NCBI RefSeq assembly: GCF_040892615.1
Contig: NZ_JBFRYC010000004.1
Location: 243,747 to 307,746, forward strand
Length of the DNA stretch: 64,000 bases
Direction: 5' to 3'
Origin: Thioclava arctica
GTDB taxonomy: Bacteria > Pseudomonadota > Alphaproteobacteria > Rhodobacterales > Rhodobacteraceae
This document shows positions 36,417 through 45,657 of the stretch, one piece after another (the stretch's first letter is position 1; the number at the start of each line of letters is the position of its first letter). A program made the position numbers and the translations under genes. A model generated the notes under the pieces. It worked only from the letters and a program-made list of their open reading frames with translations. It searched no databases and was not told the origin of the DNA.

Positions 36417-37010
36417 TCATCCCAAAGAGTTATACAGAGCGATATCCCGCGCCATGGCTTGGGTCAAATCGGCCTGTGTTTGTTCGGATAGCGCCACATC
36501 CACCGCGGGTGGCACGTTGACACGCGGTAAGGTGATCGCAAAATCAAGCTGTTCTTCAAGGAAATGAACAAAGCTGTCGATCTGATCGTAGCGAAATATG
36601 GTATCCACATTTGGTTTTCCGGCGGCGTCGCAAAGGAACTCCGATTGCGTGCCAAAATTTGCATGGGCTGGTGTCGGATCGGACATGTAATCTTGGGCGA
36701 ACTGCTCAAATGAGCGTCCGATCATCGGATGATTGGGGTCCTCATCATCGTCGCGCAGTCGAAACCGGTACCACGACCGCAACCAGTCGATCGGTTGGCG
36801 CATCAGCGCGACAGTGGTGAAGGATTCGCCGCTGCGCGCCGCCAAAAAGGGGGCGAAATGTCGATGAAAGTCTTGCGCTGAAATGTGTTTCAATTCCGCA
36901 GGCCGTTTTATGGCCACCTCAGCGAGTGGCTCAAGCGCAGCTTCGATTGCCGATGAACCCGCCTTTGGGGTTGCAAGAAAAACTAACTTTTGTTTCCAGA
37001 AAATCAGCAA
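36417..37010 (-). CDS. Sulfotransferase-like protein
   Basis: About 197 residues. WKQKLVFLATPKAGSSAIEA is the PAPS-binding loop of sulfotransferase-fold proteins, and VALMRQPIDWLRSWYRFR is the 3'-phosphate-binding block. There is no ATG at the expected place. The TTG ending at 37010, followed by CTG ATT TTC TGG, is preceded by AAGGGGGG, so a TTG start is proposed. An ATG 22 codons upstream (37076) is the alternative. It is divergent from recA and its upstream region overlaps the recA promoter. Acceptor unknown. Confidence 0.7.
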   Translation of the reverse strand: MLIFWKQKLVFLATPKAGSSAIEAALEPLAEVAIKRPAELKHISAQDFHRHFAPFLAARSGESFTTVALMRQPIDWLRSWYRFRLRDDDEDPNHPMIGRSFEQFAQDYMSDPTPAHANFGTQSEFLCDAAGKPNVDTIFRYDQIDSFVHFLEEQLDFAITLPRVNVPPAVDVALSEQTQADLTQAMARDIALYNSLG

Positions 37011-37150
37011 GTTGCCCCCCTTAATCTTAGAATGTTCTCTGCATACCGACTGCTCGCAGCACGGTAAACCTTTCATTAAGCTTCCTGTAGCAGACTGGCC
37101 TGGTAAAAATTCGCTTGAAATGTTCTCATTTTGTCCACATAACGGAATGA

Positions 37151-37165
37151 GAACATCGGGTGAAC
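37151..37165. promoter_or_regulatory. SOS (LexA) box upstream of recA
   Basis: GAAC-ATCGGGT-GAAC has the direct-repeat spacing of the alphaproteobacterial LexA box (GTTC-N7-GTTC read on the other strand). It lies 58 bases before the recA start. A one-mismatch relative, GTTC-N7-GTCC, is at 37122-37136. Confidence 0.75.
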
Positions 37166-37222
37166 AGGTCGCGTCGGAACGCATTGCCGCCGCATCATGT
37201 CTGTGGAATAAGGATTGGGACA

Positions 37223-38293
37223 ATGGCAGTAGCGAAAATTCTCGAGATGGAAAAACACAATAAAGCAGACAAGCAAAAGGCGCTCGATTCCGCGCTTGCG
37301 CAGATTGAGCGGCAATTTGGCAAAGGCTCGATCATGAAGCTTGGGGGCGAGACCCCCGTGCGCGAAATCGAGGCGACGTCAACGGGTTCACTTGGGCTTG
37401 ATATTGCGCTTGGAATCGGTGGCCTTCCGAAAGGGCGCATCGTTGAGATCTATGGGCCGGAAAGCTCGGGGAAAACCACGCTGACGCTGCATGCAATCGC
37501 AGAAGAGCAGAAAAAAGGCGGCGTTTGCGCGTTTGTGGATGCCGAACATGCGCTTGATCCTCATTACGCGCGTAAGCTGGGGGTCGAGCTGGAAGATTTG
37601 CTGATCTCGCAGCCCGATACGGGCGAGCAAGCGCTTGAGATTGTCGATACTTTGGTGCGCTCGGGCGCGGTGAGCATGGTCGTTATAGATTCGGTCGCAG
37701 CACTGACGCCAAAGTCTGAGATCGAAGGCGATATGGGGGATCATACGGTTGGCGCGCAGGCCCGTTTGATGAGCCAAGCAATGCGCAAATTGACCGCCTC
37801 GATCGGGCGCTCAAACTGTATGGTCATCTTTATCAACCAGATCCGTATGAAGATCGGCGTGATGTTTGGCTCTCCTGAAACGACGTCGGGCGGCAATGCG
37901 CTGAAATTTTATGCATCAGTGCGCCTGGATATCCGCCGCATCGGTGCGATCAAGGATCGTGATGAAGTCGTGGGCAACCAGACCCGTGTGAAAGTTGTTA
38001 AAAATAAGGTCGCGCCGCCCTTCAAGCAGGTCGAGTTTGACATCATGTATGGTGAGGGCATTTCCAAGATGGGCGAGCTTGTCGATCTGGGCGTGAAGGC
38101 TGGGATCGTTGATAAATCGGGTGCTTGGTATTCCTACGGCGATGAGCGGATCGGGCAGGGGCGCGAAAATGCCAAAACCTTCCTGCGCGAGCACCCTGAT
38201 CTTGCCTATGAGATCGAAGATAAGATCCGTGCCAGTCACGGGCTTGAGTTTGGTGTGACGGGTGAGGACGACTCGTTAACGGAAGAAGAATAA
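37223..38293 (+). CDS. recA: Recombinase RecA
   Basis: A 356-residue RecA. Walker A is GPESSGKTT, and the signature region is ALKFYASVRLDIRR. L1 and L2 DNA-binding loops contain EIEGDMGDHTVGAQARLMSQ and MKIGVMFGSPETTSGGNAL. The ATG at 37223 follows AAGGA. It catalyses strand exchange and LexA self-cleavage. The C-terminus is acidic (EDDSLTEEE). An SOS box upstream and an intrinsic terminator downstream frame it as a single-gene unit. Confidence 0.98.
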   Translation: MAVAKILEMEKHNKADKQKALDSALAQIERQFGKGSIMKLGGETPVREIEATSTGSLGLDIALGIGGLPKGRIVEIYGPESSGKTTLTLHAIAEEQKKGGVCAFVDAEHALDPHYARKLGVELEDLLISQPDTGEQALEIVDTLVRSGAVSMVVIDSVAALTPKSEIEGDMGDHTVGAQARLMSQAMRKLTASIGRSNCMVIFINQIRMKIGVMFGSPETTSGGNALKFYASVRLDIRRIGAIKDRDEVVGNQTRVKVVKNKVAPPFKQVEFDIMYGEGISKMGELVDLGVKAGIVDKSGAWYSYGDERIGQGRENAKTFLREHPDLAYEIEDKIRASHGLEFGVTGEDDSLTEEE

Positions 38294-38316
38294 ACGCGCA
38301 AAACGCGCTTTAGACT

Positions 38317-38341
38317 GGCCGGGCTACATGCCCGGCCTTTT
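38317..38341 (+). terminator. Intrinsic terminator of recA
   Basis: GGCCGGGC-TACAT-GCCCGGCC is a perfect 8-bp stem followed by TTTT, starting 23 bases after the recA stop. Confidence 0.8.
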
Positions 38342-38409
38342 CACTTGCTGGACAGCACGCGGGGGCGGCGTTAAACGGGAGCGAACCAGCTCGATCAGGC
38401 GAGATAAAC

Positions 38410-41064
38410 ATGCCCAGCCTTAACGAAATCCGCTCCACGTTTTTGAACTTCTTTGAGCGCAACGGCCATCGTGTCGTTGACAGCTCATCCATTGTTCCGC
38501 GCAATGACCCTACCTTGATGTTCACCAATTCCGGGATGGTGCAGTTCAAGAACTGCTTCACCGGGGTGGAGAAACGCGATTATGTGCGCGCGACATCAGC
38601 GCAGAAATGTGTCCGCGCAGGGGGCAAGCACAACGACCTCGATAATGTCGGCTACACGGCGCGCCACCATACGTTCTTTGAAATGCTGGGGAATTTTTCC
38701 TTTGGCGACTATTTCAAAGAGGGTGCGATCCCTTTCGCTTGGGAATTGCTCACCAAGGATTTCGACATCCCGAAGGATCGCCTTCTGGTCACCGTCTATC
38801 ACACCGATGATGAGGCGGCCCAGATGTGGAAGAAGGTCGCAGGCCTGCCCGATGAGCGCATCATCCGCATCCCCACGAATGACAATTTCTGGCAGATGGG
38901 CCCGACTGGCCCTTGTGGCCCTTGCACCGAGATTTTCTTTGATCACGGCGACAAGATTTGGGGTGGCCCGCCGGGCAGCGCCGATGAAGATGGCGACCGC
39001 TTTATCGAGATATGGAACCTTGTTTTCATGCAGAACGAGCAGTTCGAAGATGGCTCGATGCGCGCGCTCGATATGCAATCGATCGATACTGGCATGGGGC
39101 TGGAGCGGATCGGTGCGCTGCTTCAGGGCAAGCATGACAATTACGACACTGATCTGATGCGCCACCTGATCGAGGCCTCGGCGAATGCGACTTCGAGCGA
39201 TCCGGACGGGCCGGGCAATGTGCATCACCGTGTGATCGCCGATCACCTGCGCTCGACTTCGTTCCTGATTGCGGATGGGGTGATGCCGGCGTCGGACGGG
39301 CGCGGCTATGTGCTGCGTCGCATCATGCGCCGCGCGATGCGCCATGCGCATCTTCTGGGTGCGAAAGACCCGGTGATGTATCGTCTTGTGCCCGCTTTGG
39401 TGCGCGAAATGGGGGCGGCTTATCCCGAATTGGGCCGTGCGCAGGCGCTGATTGAAGAGACGCTTTTGTCCGAGGAAACGCGGTTCAAAACTACGCTGGA
39501 TCGCGGTCTGAAGCTGCTGGATGAGGCGCTGGTTGACCTGCCTGACGGCGATAAACTGCCCGGTGAAACCGCGTTCAAATTGTACGACACCTACGGCTTC
39601 CCGCTGGATTTGACTCAGGATGCGCTGCGCGAAAAGGCGCGTGAGGTCGACACCGAGGGATTTGATTCTGCGATGGCCGAGCAAAAGGCCAAGGCGCGCG
39701 CAAGCTGGTCGGGTTCGGGCGAGGCCGCGGATGCAGCGATCTGGTTTGATATTGCCGAGAAAACCGGCACGACCGAATTCCTGGGCTATGATACCGAGAG
39801 CGCCGAGGGTCAGATTGTGGCGCTTGTCTCTGAGGGCGCGCGTGTGGATGCGTCTCAGGGCAAGGTGCAGATTGTCACCAACCAGACACCGTTTTATGCC
39901 GAAAGTGGCGGGCAAGTCGGCGATCAAGGCGTGATCGTGACCGGCACGGGCAAGGCGCGAGTGAGCGACACGAAAAAGGTTGCTGGCGTGTTCATCCATT
40001 TCGCCGATGTGACCGAAGGCGAGATCGCGGTCGGGCAGGGCGCACGCCTTGAGGTCGATCATGCGCGCCGCTCGGCGATCCGGGCCAATCACTCGGCGAC
40101 GCACCTGCTACACGAAGCATTGCGCCGCGCTTTGGGCGATCATGTCGCGCAGCGCGGCTCGCTGAATGCCGCCGACCGTTTGCGCTTTGATTTTTCGCAT
40201 AACAAAGCGATGAGCGCGGATGAAATCACCAAGATCGAGCGCGAAGTCAATGAATTCATTCGCCAAAATACGCCGGTTGAAACCCGGATCATGACACCCG
40301 ACGACGCGCGCGGGCTTGGGGCTCAGGCGTTATTTGGTGAGAAATATGGCGACGAGGTGCGTGTTGTCTCGATGGGCACCCTACCGGGATCGCGCAAGGG
40401 CGTGCGTGGCGATGTCTATTCGCTGGAACTTTGCGGGGGCACGCATGTGGCGCGCACCGGCGATATTGGCAGCTTCGTTTTGACCGGCGAAACGGCCTCG
40501 TCGGCTGGGGTGCGCCGGATTGAAGCGCTGACAGGGGACGCCGCGATGAGCGAATTGCGCCGTCGTGATCTGTTGCTGTCGGATATGGAAGCGCTGCTGA
40601 AAGTAAGCGAGCAAGATGTTCTTGCGCGGCTGCAAGCGATCCTGGATGAGCGCAAGGCGTTGAGCAACGAGGTGGCGCAATTGCGTCGCGAGTTGGCGAT
40701 GGGGGGCGGTGCCTCTGGTGGCGCAGAGACGCTGGAAATCAATGGCTTGAAGTTCCTTCCTCAGGTGGTTTCCGGTGTCACCGGCAAGGATTTGCCCGGC
40801 ATTGTCGACGCCCTCAAAGAGCAAATCGGCAGCGGTGTGATCTTGGTTGTGGCCGATACGGGCGGCAAGGCTGCTGTAGCGGCGGGCGTCACCGCCGATC
40901 TGACAGATCGTGCGAGCGCCGTGGATATGGTCAAGGCGGCAGCGGTTGCGCTTGGGGGTAAGGGCGGCGGTGGTCGTCCTGACATGGCGCAGGCGGGCGG
41001 GGCCGATCCGTCGAAATCTGAAGATGCGGTTGCGGCCGTAAAATCTTATCTGGAGGGGCTATAA
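38410..41064 (+). CDS. alaS: Alanyl-tRNA synthetase
   Basis: An 884-residue AlaRS of normal length. The aminoacylation domain opens with IRSTFLNFFERNGHRVVDSS and has RHHTFFEMLGNFSFGDYF. The editing domain has the zinc-binding HSATHLLHEALR and CGGTHVARTGDIGSF. The C-Ala domain closes with GGKGGGGRPDMAQAGG. The stop TAA shares its last base with the ATG of the DUF1330 gene, so the two are coupled. Confidence 0.98.
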   Translation: MPSLNEIRSTFLNFFERNGHRVVDSSSIVPRNDPTLMFTNSGMVQFKNCFTGVEKRDYVRATSAQKCVRAGGKHNDLDNVGYTARHHTFFEMLGNFSFGDYFKEGAIPFAWELLTKDFDIPKDRLLVTVYHTDDEAAQMWKKVAGLPDERIIRIPTNDNFWQMGPTGPCGPCTEIFFDHGDKIWGGPPGSADEDGDRFIEIWNLVFMQNEQFEDGSMRALDMQSIDTGMGLERIGALLQGKHDNYDTDLMRHLIEASANATSSDPDGPGNVHHRVIADHLRSTSFLIADGVMPASDGRGYVLRRIMRRAMRHAHLLGAKDPVMYRLVPALVREMGAAYPELGRAQALIEETLLSEETRFKTTLDRGLKLLDEALVDLPDGDKLPGETAFKLYDTYGFPLDLTQDALREKAREVDTEGFDSAMAEQKAKARASWSGSGEAADAAIWFDIAEKTGTTEFLGYDTESAEGQIVALVSEGARVDASQGKVQIVTNQTPFYAESGGQVGDQGVIVTGTGKARVSDTKKVAGVFIHFADVTEGEIAVGQGARLEVDHARRSAIRANHSATHLLHEALRRALGDHVAQRGSLNAADRLRFDFSHNKAMSADEITKIEREVNEFIRQNTPVETRIMTPDDARGLGAQALFGEKYGDEVRVVSMGTLPGSRKGVRGDVYSLELCGGTHVARTGDIGSFVLTGETASSAGVRRIEALTGDAAMSELRRRDLLLSDMEALLKVSEQDVLARLQAILDERKALSNEVAQLRRELAMGGGASGGAETLEINGLKFLPQVVSGVTGKDLPGIVDALKEQIGSGVILVVADTGGKAAVAAGVTADLTDRASAVDMVKAAAVALGGKGGGGRPDMAQAGGADPSKSEDAVAAVKSYLEGL

Positions 41065-41360
41065 TGGCAGGCGCATATTGGATCGCACATGTGAAGGTCA
41101 CCGACCCTGAAGCCTATGGCAAATATGCTGCGGGTGCCGGTCCTGCGATTGCCAAGCATGGCGGCAAGTTTCTGGCGCGCAACACGCGCTATGTGCAGCT
41201 TGAAGGCAATGATCGTTCGCGCAATGTCTTGGCGTGGTTTCCCAGCCTTGAGGCGGCCGAGCAATGCTATCACTCGGACGACTATCAAGCCGCACTGGCC
41301 CATGCCAAAAGCGCATCCGAGCGTGATCTGATGATCCTTGAGGCCAGCGACGAACTTTAA
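41064..41360 (+). CDS. DUF1330-family protein
   Basis: 98 residues with the family text AYWIAHVKVTDPEAYGKYAA, GGKFLARNTRYVQLEG and SDDYQAALAHAKSAS. It has the dimeric alpha/beta-barrel (ferredoxin-like) fold; the function of the family is not known. Its ATG overlaps the alaS stop by one base (TAATG), so it is translated from the alaS message. Confidence 0.9.
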   Translation: MAGAYWIAHVKVTDPEAYGKYAAGAGPAIAKHGGKFLARNTRYVQLEGNDRSRNVLAWFPSLEAAEQCYHSDDYQAALAHAKSASERDLMILEASDEL

Positions 41361-41394
41361 GGTCGTCTTGCAACGTTTTGATAGGAAATAACGA

Positions 41395-42189
41395 ATGTGT
41401 CGCTGGGCTGCCTATGTCGGAGAGCCGATCTTTATTGAAGACATTGTCAGCCGCCCAGGCCATTCCCTGATCCATCAAAGCCAATGTGCCACGATGTGTC
41501 ACACCGCGATCAATGCTGATGGGTTCGGTGTGGCGTGGTATGGCGAGCGCCCCGAACCGGGGCTGTATCGCGACGTGATGCCCGCTTGGTCGGACCCTAA
41601 TCTGCGCTCGTTAACCGAAACGGTGAAGTCGGGGCTGTTTCTCGCGCATGTGCGCGCCTCGACCGGCTCGGCCACCTCGCGCAACAATTGCCACCCGTTT
41701 CGCCATGGCCGGTGGTCATTCATGCATAACGGGCAGGTTGGCGGTTATGACGGGTTTCGTCGCGCCGGCGAGATGATGATCCCCGACAGCCTGTATCCTG
41801 AACGGCGCGGTGCCACCGATAGCGAGGCGCTGTTCTTGGTCGCGATGGCTGAGGGGATGGAGGCCGATCCCAAATGCGCGCTTGAACGTGCCACCGCCCG
41901 GTTTGAAACGCTGGCGCGCGAACGTGGGGTCGCACCTTATATGCGGCTGACGGCGGCGTTTTCCGACGGTGTGCGTCTGTATGCGGTGCGCTATGCGAGC
42001 GATGATCACGCGCCCTCGCTGTATCATCGTTGGTCAGATACGCGCCGGGGCCGGGCGGTGGTGTCAGAGCCGCTGGAAGTCGGTGAATGCGATTGGCACG
42101 AGGTGCCGCCGGGCTCATTTTGCACCTTTGAGGGCAAACGCGTGAGCATCGAACCGTTCAAGCCCTTACGGATGCCGCTTGCGTCGTGA
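41395..42189 (+). CDS. Class II glutamine amidotransferase (EgtC/YafJ-like)
   Basis: A 264-residue Ntn-hydrolase. Cys2 (MCRWAAYVGEPIF) is the nucleophile once Met is removed. HQSQ, NADGFGVAWYG, VRASTGSATSRNNCHPFRHG and FMHNGQVG are the conserved glutaminase-domain blocks. There is no synthase domain. Relatives hydrolyse gamma-glutamyl bonds, for example EgtC in ergothioneine synthesis, but no egt genes are near. It lies 34 bases after the DUF1330 gene and may share its transcript. Confidence 0.88.
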   Translation: MCRWAAYVGEPIFIEDIVSRPGHSLIHQSQCATMCHTAINADGFGVAWYGERPEPGLYRDVMPAWSDPNLRSLTETVKSGLFLAHVRASTGSATSRNNCHPFRHGRWSFMHNGQVGGYDGFRRAGEMMIPDSLYPERRGATDSEALFLVAMAEGMEADPKCALERATARFETLARERGVAPYMRLTAAFSDGVRLYAVRYASDDHAPSLYHRWSDTRRGRAVVSEPLEVGECDWHEVPPGSFCTFEGKRVSIEPFKPLRMPLAS

Positions 42190-42256
42190 AGGACATGCGG
42201 GACCGCGCGTCCAAAAGGGCTGGACGGCGGCGCGCGCCGGGTCTAGGTTTGCGCGC

Positions 42257-42298
42257 ATGAACACCGTGAGCACCATCATCTGCTGCATTATCCGCTGA
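42257..42298 (+). CDS. Cys-Cys leader peptide upstream of cysS (13 aa)
   Basis: ATG AAC ACC GTG AGC ACC ATC ATC TGC TGC ATT ATC CGC TGA encodes MNTVSTIICCIIR. Two consecutive Cys codons lie in a mini-ORF 91 bases before the cysteinyl-tRNA synthetase start. Downstream, GCGGGC (about 42311) can pair with GCCCGC (about 42352) before the cysS ribosome-binding site. This is the layout of a ribosome-mediated attenuator that senses charged tRNA-Cys. A weak AGG precedes the ATG. The inference rests on sequence alone. Confidence 0.5.
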   Translation: MNTVSTIICCIIR

Positions 42299-42389
42299 CA
42301 TCTGTCACGCGGGCCGGTCGTCTCTTTCCAAAATTGCCATGACCTTGTAAGCCCGCTGGCAGGTTCAGCTTTGCCTATCGCGAGGACAC

Positions 42390-43928
42390 ATGACCCAGAT
42401 CCGTTTGCGCAACTCCCTGACCCGCAAGGTCGAGGATTTTACGCCCATCGACGCGCAAAACGTGCGGATGTATCTGTGCGGCCCAACGGTCTATGACCGC
42501 GCTCACTTAGGCAATGCGCGCCCGGTGGTGGTGTTTGACGTCCTCTATCGGCTGTTGCGCCATGTATATGGCGAAGATCATGTCACCTATGTGCGCAATT
42601 TCACCGATGTGGATGACAAGATCAACGCGACCGCCTTGGCGCGCCAGAAGGCCGGGGCCGAGGGGGCGTTGGAGGATCTGATCCGCGCGCGCACGGAAGA
42701 AACCATCGGCTGGTATCACGATGATATGGACGCGCTTGGCGCGCTGTCCCCGACCCATGAGCCGCGCGCGACCGACTATATCGGGGCGATGATTGCGATG
42801 ATCGAAAAGCTGGTCGCCGAGGATCACGCCTATGCCGCTGAGGGCCATGTGCTGTTTCGCGTGCGCAGCTACAAGGACTACGGCGCGCTTTCGGGGCGCA
42901 CGGTTGATGACATGATCGCAGGCGCGCGGGTCGAGGTCGCGCCTTATAAAGAAGACCCGATGGATTTCGTGCTCTGGAAGCCCTCGGATGCGAACGAACC
43001 CGGCTGGGACAGCCCTTGGGGGCGCGGGCGTCCGGGCTGGCATATCGAATGCTCGGCGATGAGTTATGAGCTGCTGGGCGCGAGTTTCGACATCCACGGC
43101 GGCGGCATCGATCTGCAATTCCCCCATCACGAGAACGAGATCGCCCAAAGCTGCTGCGCCCATCCCGAAGGCAGCTTTGCGAACTACTGGGTGCACAATG
43201 AGATGCTGCAGGTCGAGGGCAAGAAGATGTCCAAGAGCTTGGGCAATTTCTTTACCGTGCGCGATTTGCTGGACGCGGGACTTCCGGGGCCAGAGCCCGT
43301 TCCGGGCGCAGTCATTCGCTACGTCTTCCTGCAGACTCACTACACAAAACCGATGAATTGGCGGCAAGCTTACGCAGTTTCCGCCAAGCGTCGTCTCGAC
43401 ATATGGTCATCCGAAGTTGGCACAGATGAGACGGTGAAAGCGGAGTTTGGGGATAGTCCGAAGACTAAGGATCTATTTGCGAAAAAATATGTCGGCCAAG
43501 CCGTGCTTGATGCTCTTTGCGATGACCTCAATACTTCACTTGCCCTCACGAAACTCATTGCCACGGGCAAAGAAGTTGAAGGCCTGGCTGGAGCCCAAAT
43601 TAGCGGTGATGAGCAACTCGCGATCCGTAGGCGGCTAGTTGCGGGGTGTTGGCTCCTTGGGATTGATCTTGTCCAATACGCAAAGGAGACGACTGCGAAG
43701 TCGGTTGATCTCACGGCTTTCGAAAGCAAACTTTCCGATCTGCGCGTGCGGGCGATGGAAGCTGGCAAAGCTGCTATTTCAAAGGAGGAGAAGGCGGCAG
43801 CTTTCGCTCCAGTCGATGCGATGAAAGCGTCCCTTGTTGCGGCAGGCGTCGAGGTGCGGATGTCGAAAGTGGGCGTGGAACTGCTGCCCGGTCCCGATTT
43901 CGACCCCGCCAAACTGGAGGACCTGTAA
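42390..43928 (+). CDS. cysS: Cysteinyl-tRNA synthetase
   Basis: A 512-residue class I synthetase. CGPTVYDRAHLGNAR holds the first zinc Cys and the HIGH-like motif. WHIECSAMS and HHENEIAQ supply the remaining zinc ligands. KKMSKSLGN is the KMSKS loop. A DALR-type domain and a C-terminal extension follow. GAGGA precedes the ATG. The first 290 codons have the GC-rich usage of neighbours. From about 43280 to 43830 the codons become much more A/T-ending (for example GATAGTCCGAAGACTAAGG), and the usage reverts for the last 30 codons. The frame is intact and the protein looks functional. Confidence 0.96.
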   Translation: MTQIRLRNSLTRKVEDFTPIDAQNVRMYLCGPTVYDRAHLGNARPVVVFDVLYRLLRHVYGEDHVTYVRNFTDVDDKINATALARQKAGAEGALEDLIRARTEETIGWYHDDMDALGALSPTHEPRATDYIGAMIAMIEKLVAEDHAYAAEGHVLFRVRSYKDYGALSGRTVDDMIAGARVEVAPYKEDPMDFVLWKPSDANEPGWDSPWGRGRPGWHIECSAMSYELLGASFDIHGGGIDLQFPHHENEIAQSCCAHPEGSFANYWVHNEMLQVEGKKMSKSLGNFFTVRDLLDAGLPGPEPVPGAVIRYVFLQTHYTKPMNWRQAYAVSAKRRLDIWSSEVGTDETVKAEFGDSPKTKDLFAKKYVGQAVLDALCDDLNTSLALTKLIATGKEVEGLAGAQISGDEQLAIRRRLVAGCWLLGIDLVQYAKETTAKSVDLTAFESKLSDLRVRAMEAGKAAISKEEKAAAFAPVDAMKASLVAAGVEVRMSKVGVELLPGPDFDPAKLEDL

Positions 43929-44034
43929 TGACGTGCTCACCGCAGGTTTGCCACCGGCCCGAGGGCGGGCGCGCTTTCGGGCGCGACCCGGCGTGCCGCC
44001 GAGCGGGGCATATGATTGATGAAGGCGCAAAATT

Positions 44035-45657
44035 ATGACTCTTGAACGCCTCTATCTCTACGACACCACTCTGCGCGACGGTCAGCAGACGGCGGGGGTG
44101 CAGTTCTCGGTGCCTGAAAAGGTCGAGATCGCGCGCGCGCTCGACGCCGTCGGGATTGATTATATCGAGGGCGGCTGGCCCGGTGCGAACCCGACCGACA
44201 GCGAGTTTTTCGACGCGCGCCCCCAGACCCGCGCGACCTTCACGGCCTTTGGGATGACCAAGCGGGCAGGGCGCTCGGCGGCCAATGACGATGTGCTGGC
44301 AGGGGTGATGAATGCCAATACGCCTGCCGTTTGTCTGGTCGGCAAGACGCATGATTTCCACGTCACCGCGGCGCTTGGGATCACGCTGGACGAGAACCTT
44401 GAAAATATCCGCGCGAGCGTGGCCCATATGGTGGCCCAAGGCCGCGAGGCGCTATTTGACGCCGAGCATTTCTTTGACGGATATAAGGCTAATCCCACCT
44501 ATGCGCTGGATTGCTGCTTGGCTGCGCATCAGGCGGGCGCGCGCTGGGTTGTGCTCTGTGACACCAATGGCGGCACGCTTCCCGGCGAGATCACGCAAAT
44601 CGTGGGCGCGGTGATCGCGGCGGGCATTCCGGGGGATCACTTGGGCATCCATTGCCATGACGATACCGGCAATGCGGTGGCCGGTAGCTTGGTCGCGATC
44701 GAGGCCGGGGTGCGTCAGGTGCAAGGCACGCTCAACGGGCTCGGCGAGCGCTGCGGCAATGCCAACTTGATCTCGCTGATCCCGACGCTGCTGCTTAAGG
44801 AGCCCTTCGCCTCCACGCTGGAAACCGCGATCTCGGACGAGGCGCTGGCCGGGATCACCAAGCTCTCGCGCAAGCTCGATGATATCTTGAACCGCGTGCC
44901 GTTGCGCTCTGCGCCTTATGTCGGGGCCTCGGCCTTCACGCACAAGGCCGGGCTGCATGCCAGCGCGATCCTGAAAGATCCCTCGACCTACGAGCATATC
45001 GAACCGGCTTTGGTCGGGAATACGCGCTTGATCCCGATGTCCAATCAGGCGGGGCAGTCCAACCTGCGCGCGCGGCTGAAATCCATGGGGATCGAGGTGG
45101 CGCGCGACCATCCCGCGCTGCCGCGCATCCTTGATCTGATCAAGGAGCGCGAGGATCAGGGCTATGCCTATGACGGCGCGCAGGCCAGTTTCGAGCTGCT
45201 CGCACGGGCCGAACTGGGCCTGCTGCCGCAATTCTTCGAGGTCAAGCGCTACAAGGTCACGGTCGAACGGCGCAAGAATCGCTATGATCAGATGGTCTCG
45301 ATCTCTGAGGCCGTGGTGGTGGTGAAAGTGGCCGGGCAAAAGATGCTGTCGGTGAGCGAAAGCATGGACGATCAGGGCCATGATCGCGGCCCCGTCAACG
45401 CGCTATCTAAGGCGCTGAGCAAGGATTTGGGGCCCTATCAGGCCTATATTGACGACATGAAACTGGTCGATTTTCGCGTCCGCATCACCCAAGGCGGGAC
45501 CGAGGCCGTGACCCGCGTGATTATTGATTCCGAAGACGGGGCCGGGCGGCGCTGGTCCACCGTGGGCGTGTCGCCCAACATAGTGGACGCCAGTTTCGAA
45601 GCCCTTCTGGATGCGATGATCTGGAAGCTGCTGCGCGATGGCGCGCAACCGGCATGA
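44035..45657 (+). CDS. cimA: (R)-citramalate synthase
   Basis: A 540-residue DRE-TIM metallolyase. YLYDTTLRDGQQTAGVQFS is the DRE motif. GGWPGANPTD and HCHDDTGNAVAGSL (metal-binding HxH) follow, with GTLNGLGERCGNANL. The C-terminal third is a LeuA-type allosteric dimerisation domain. DTTLRDGxQ with GGWPG is the CimA-type rather than LeuA-type signature. It condenses acetyl-CoA with pyruvate on the threonine-independent isoleucine route. The stop overlaps the next start (ATGA). Confidence 0.92.
   Translation: MTLERLYLYDTTLRDGQQTAGVQFSVPEKVEIARALDAVGIDYIEGGWPGANPTDSEFFDARPQTRATFTAFGMTKRAGRSAANDDVLAGVMNANTPAVCLVGKTHDFHVTAALGITLDENLENIRASVAHMVAQGREALFDAEHFFDGYKANPTYALDCCLAAHQAGARWVVLCDTNGGTLPGEITQIVGAVIAAGIPGDHLGIHCHDDTGNAVAGSLVAIEAGVRQVQGTLNGLGERCGNANLISLIPTLLLKEPFASTLETAISDEALAGITKLSRKLDDILNRVPLRSAPYVGASAFTHKAGLHASAILKDPSTYEHIEPALVGNTRLIPMSNQAGQSNLRARLKSMGIEVARDHPALPRILDLIKEREDQGYAYDGAQASFELLARAELGLLPQFFEVKRYKVTVERRKNRYDQMVSISEAVVVVKVAGQKMLSVSESMDDQGHDRGPVNALSKALSKDLGPYQAYIDDMKLVDFRVRITQGGTEAVTRVIIDSEDGAGRRWSTVGVSPNIVDASFEALLDAMIWKLLRDGAQPA

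Noticed and set aside
38596..40104. Open frame of 502 codons on the minus strand
   Set aside because: Antisense to alaS, with Arg/His-rich shadow composition.
42507..43367. Open frame of 286 codons antisense to cysS
   Set aside because: Stops where the A+T-rich segment begins, as expected of a shadow of GC-rich codons.
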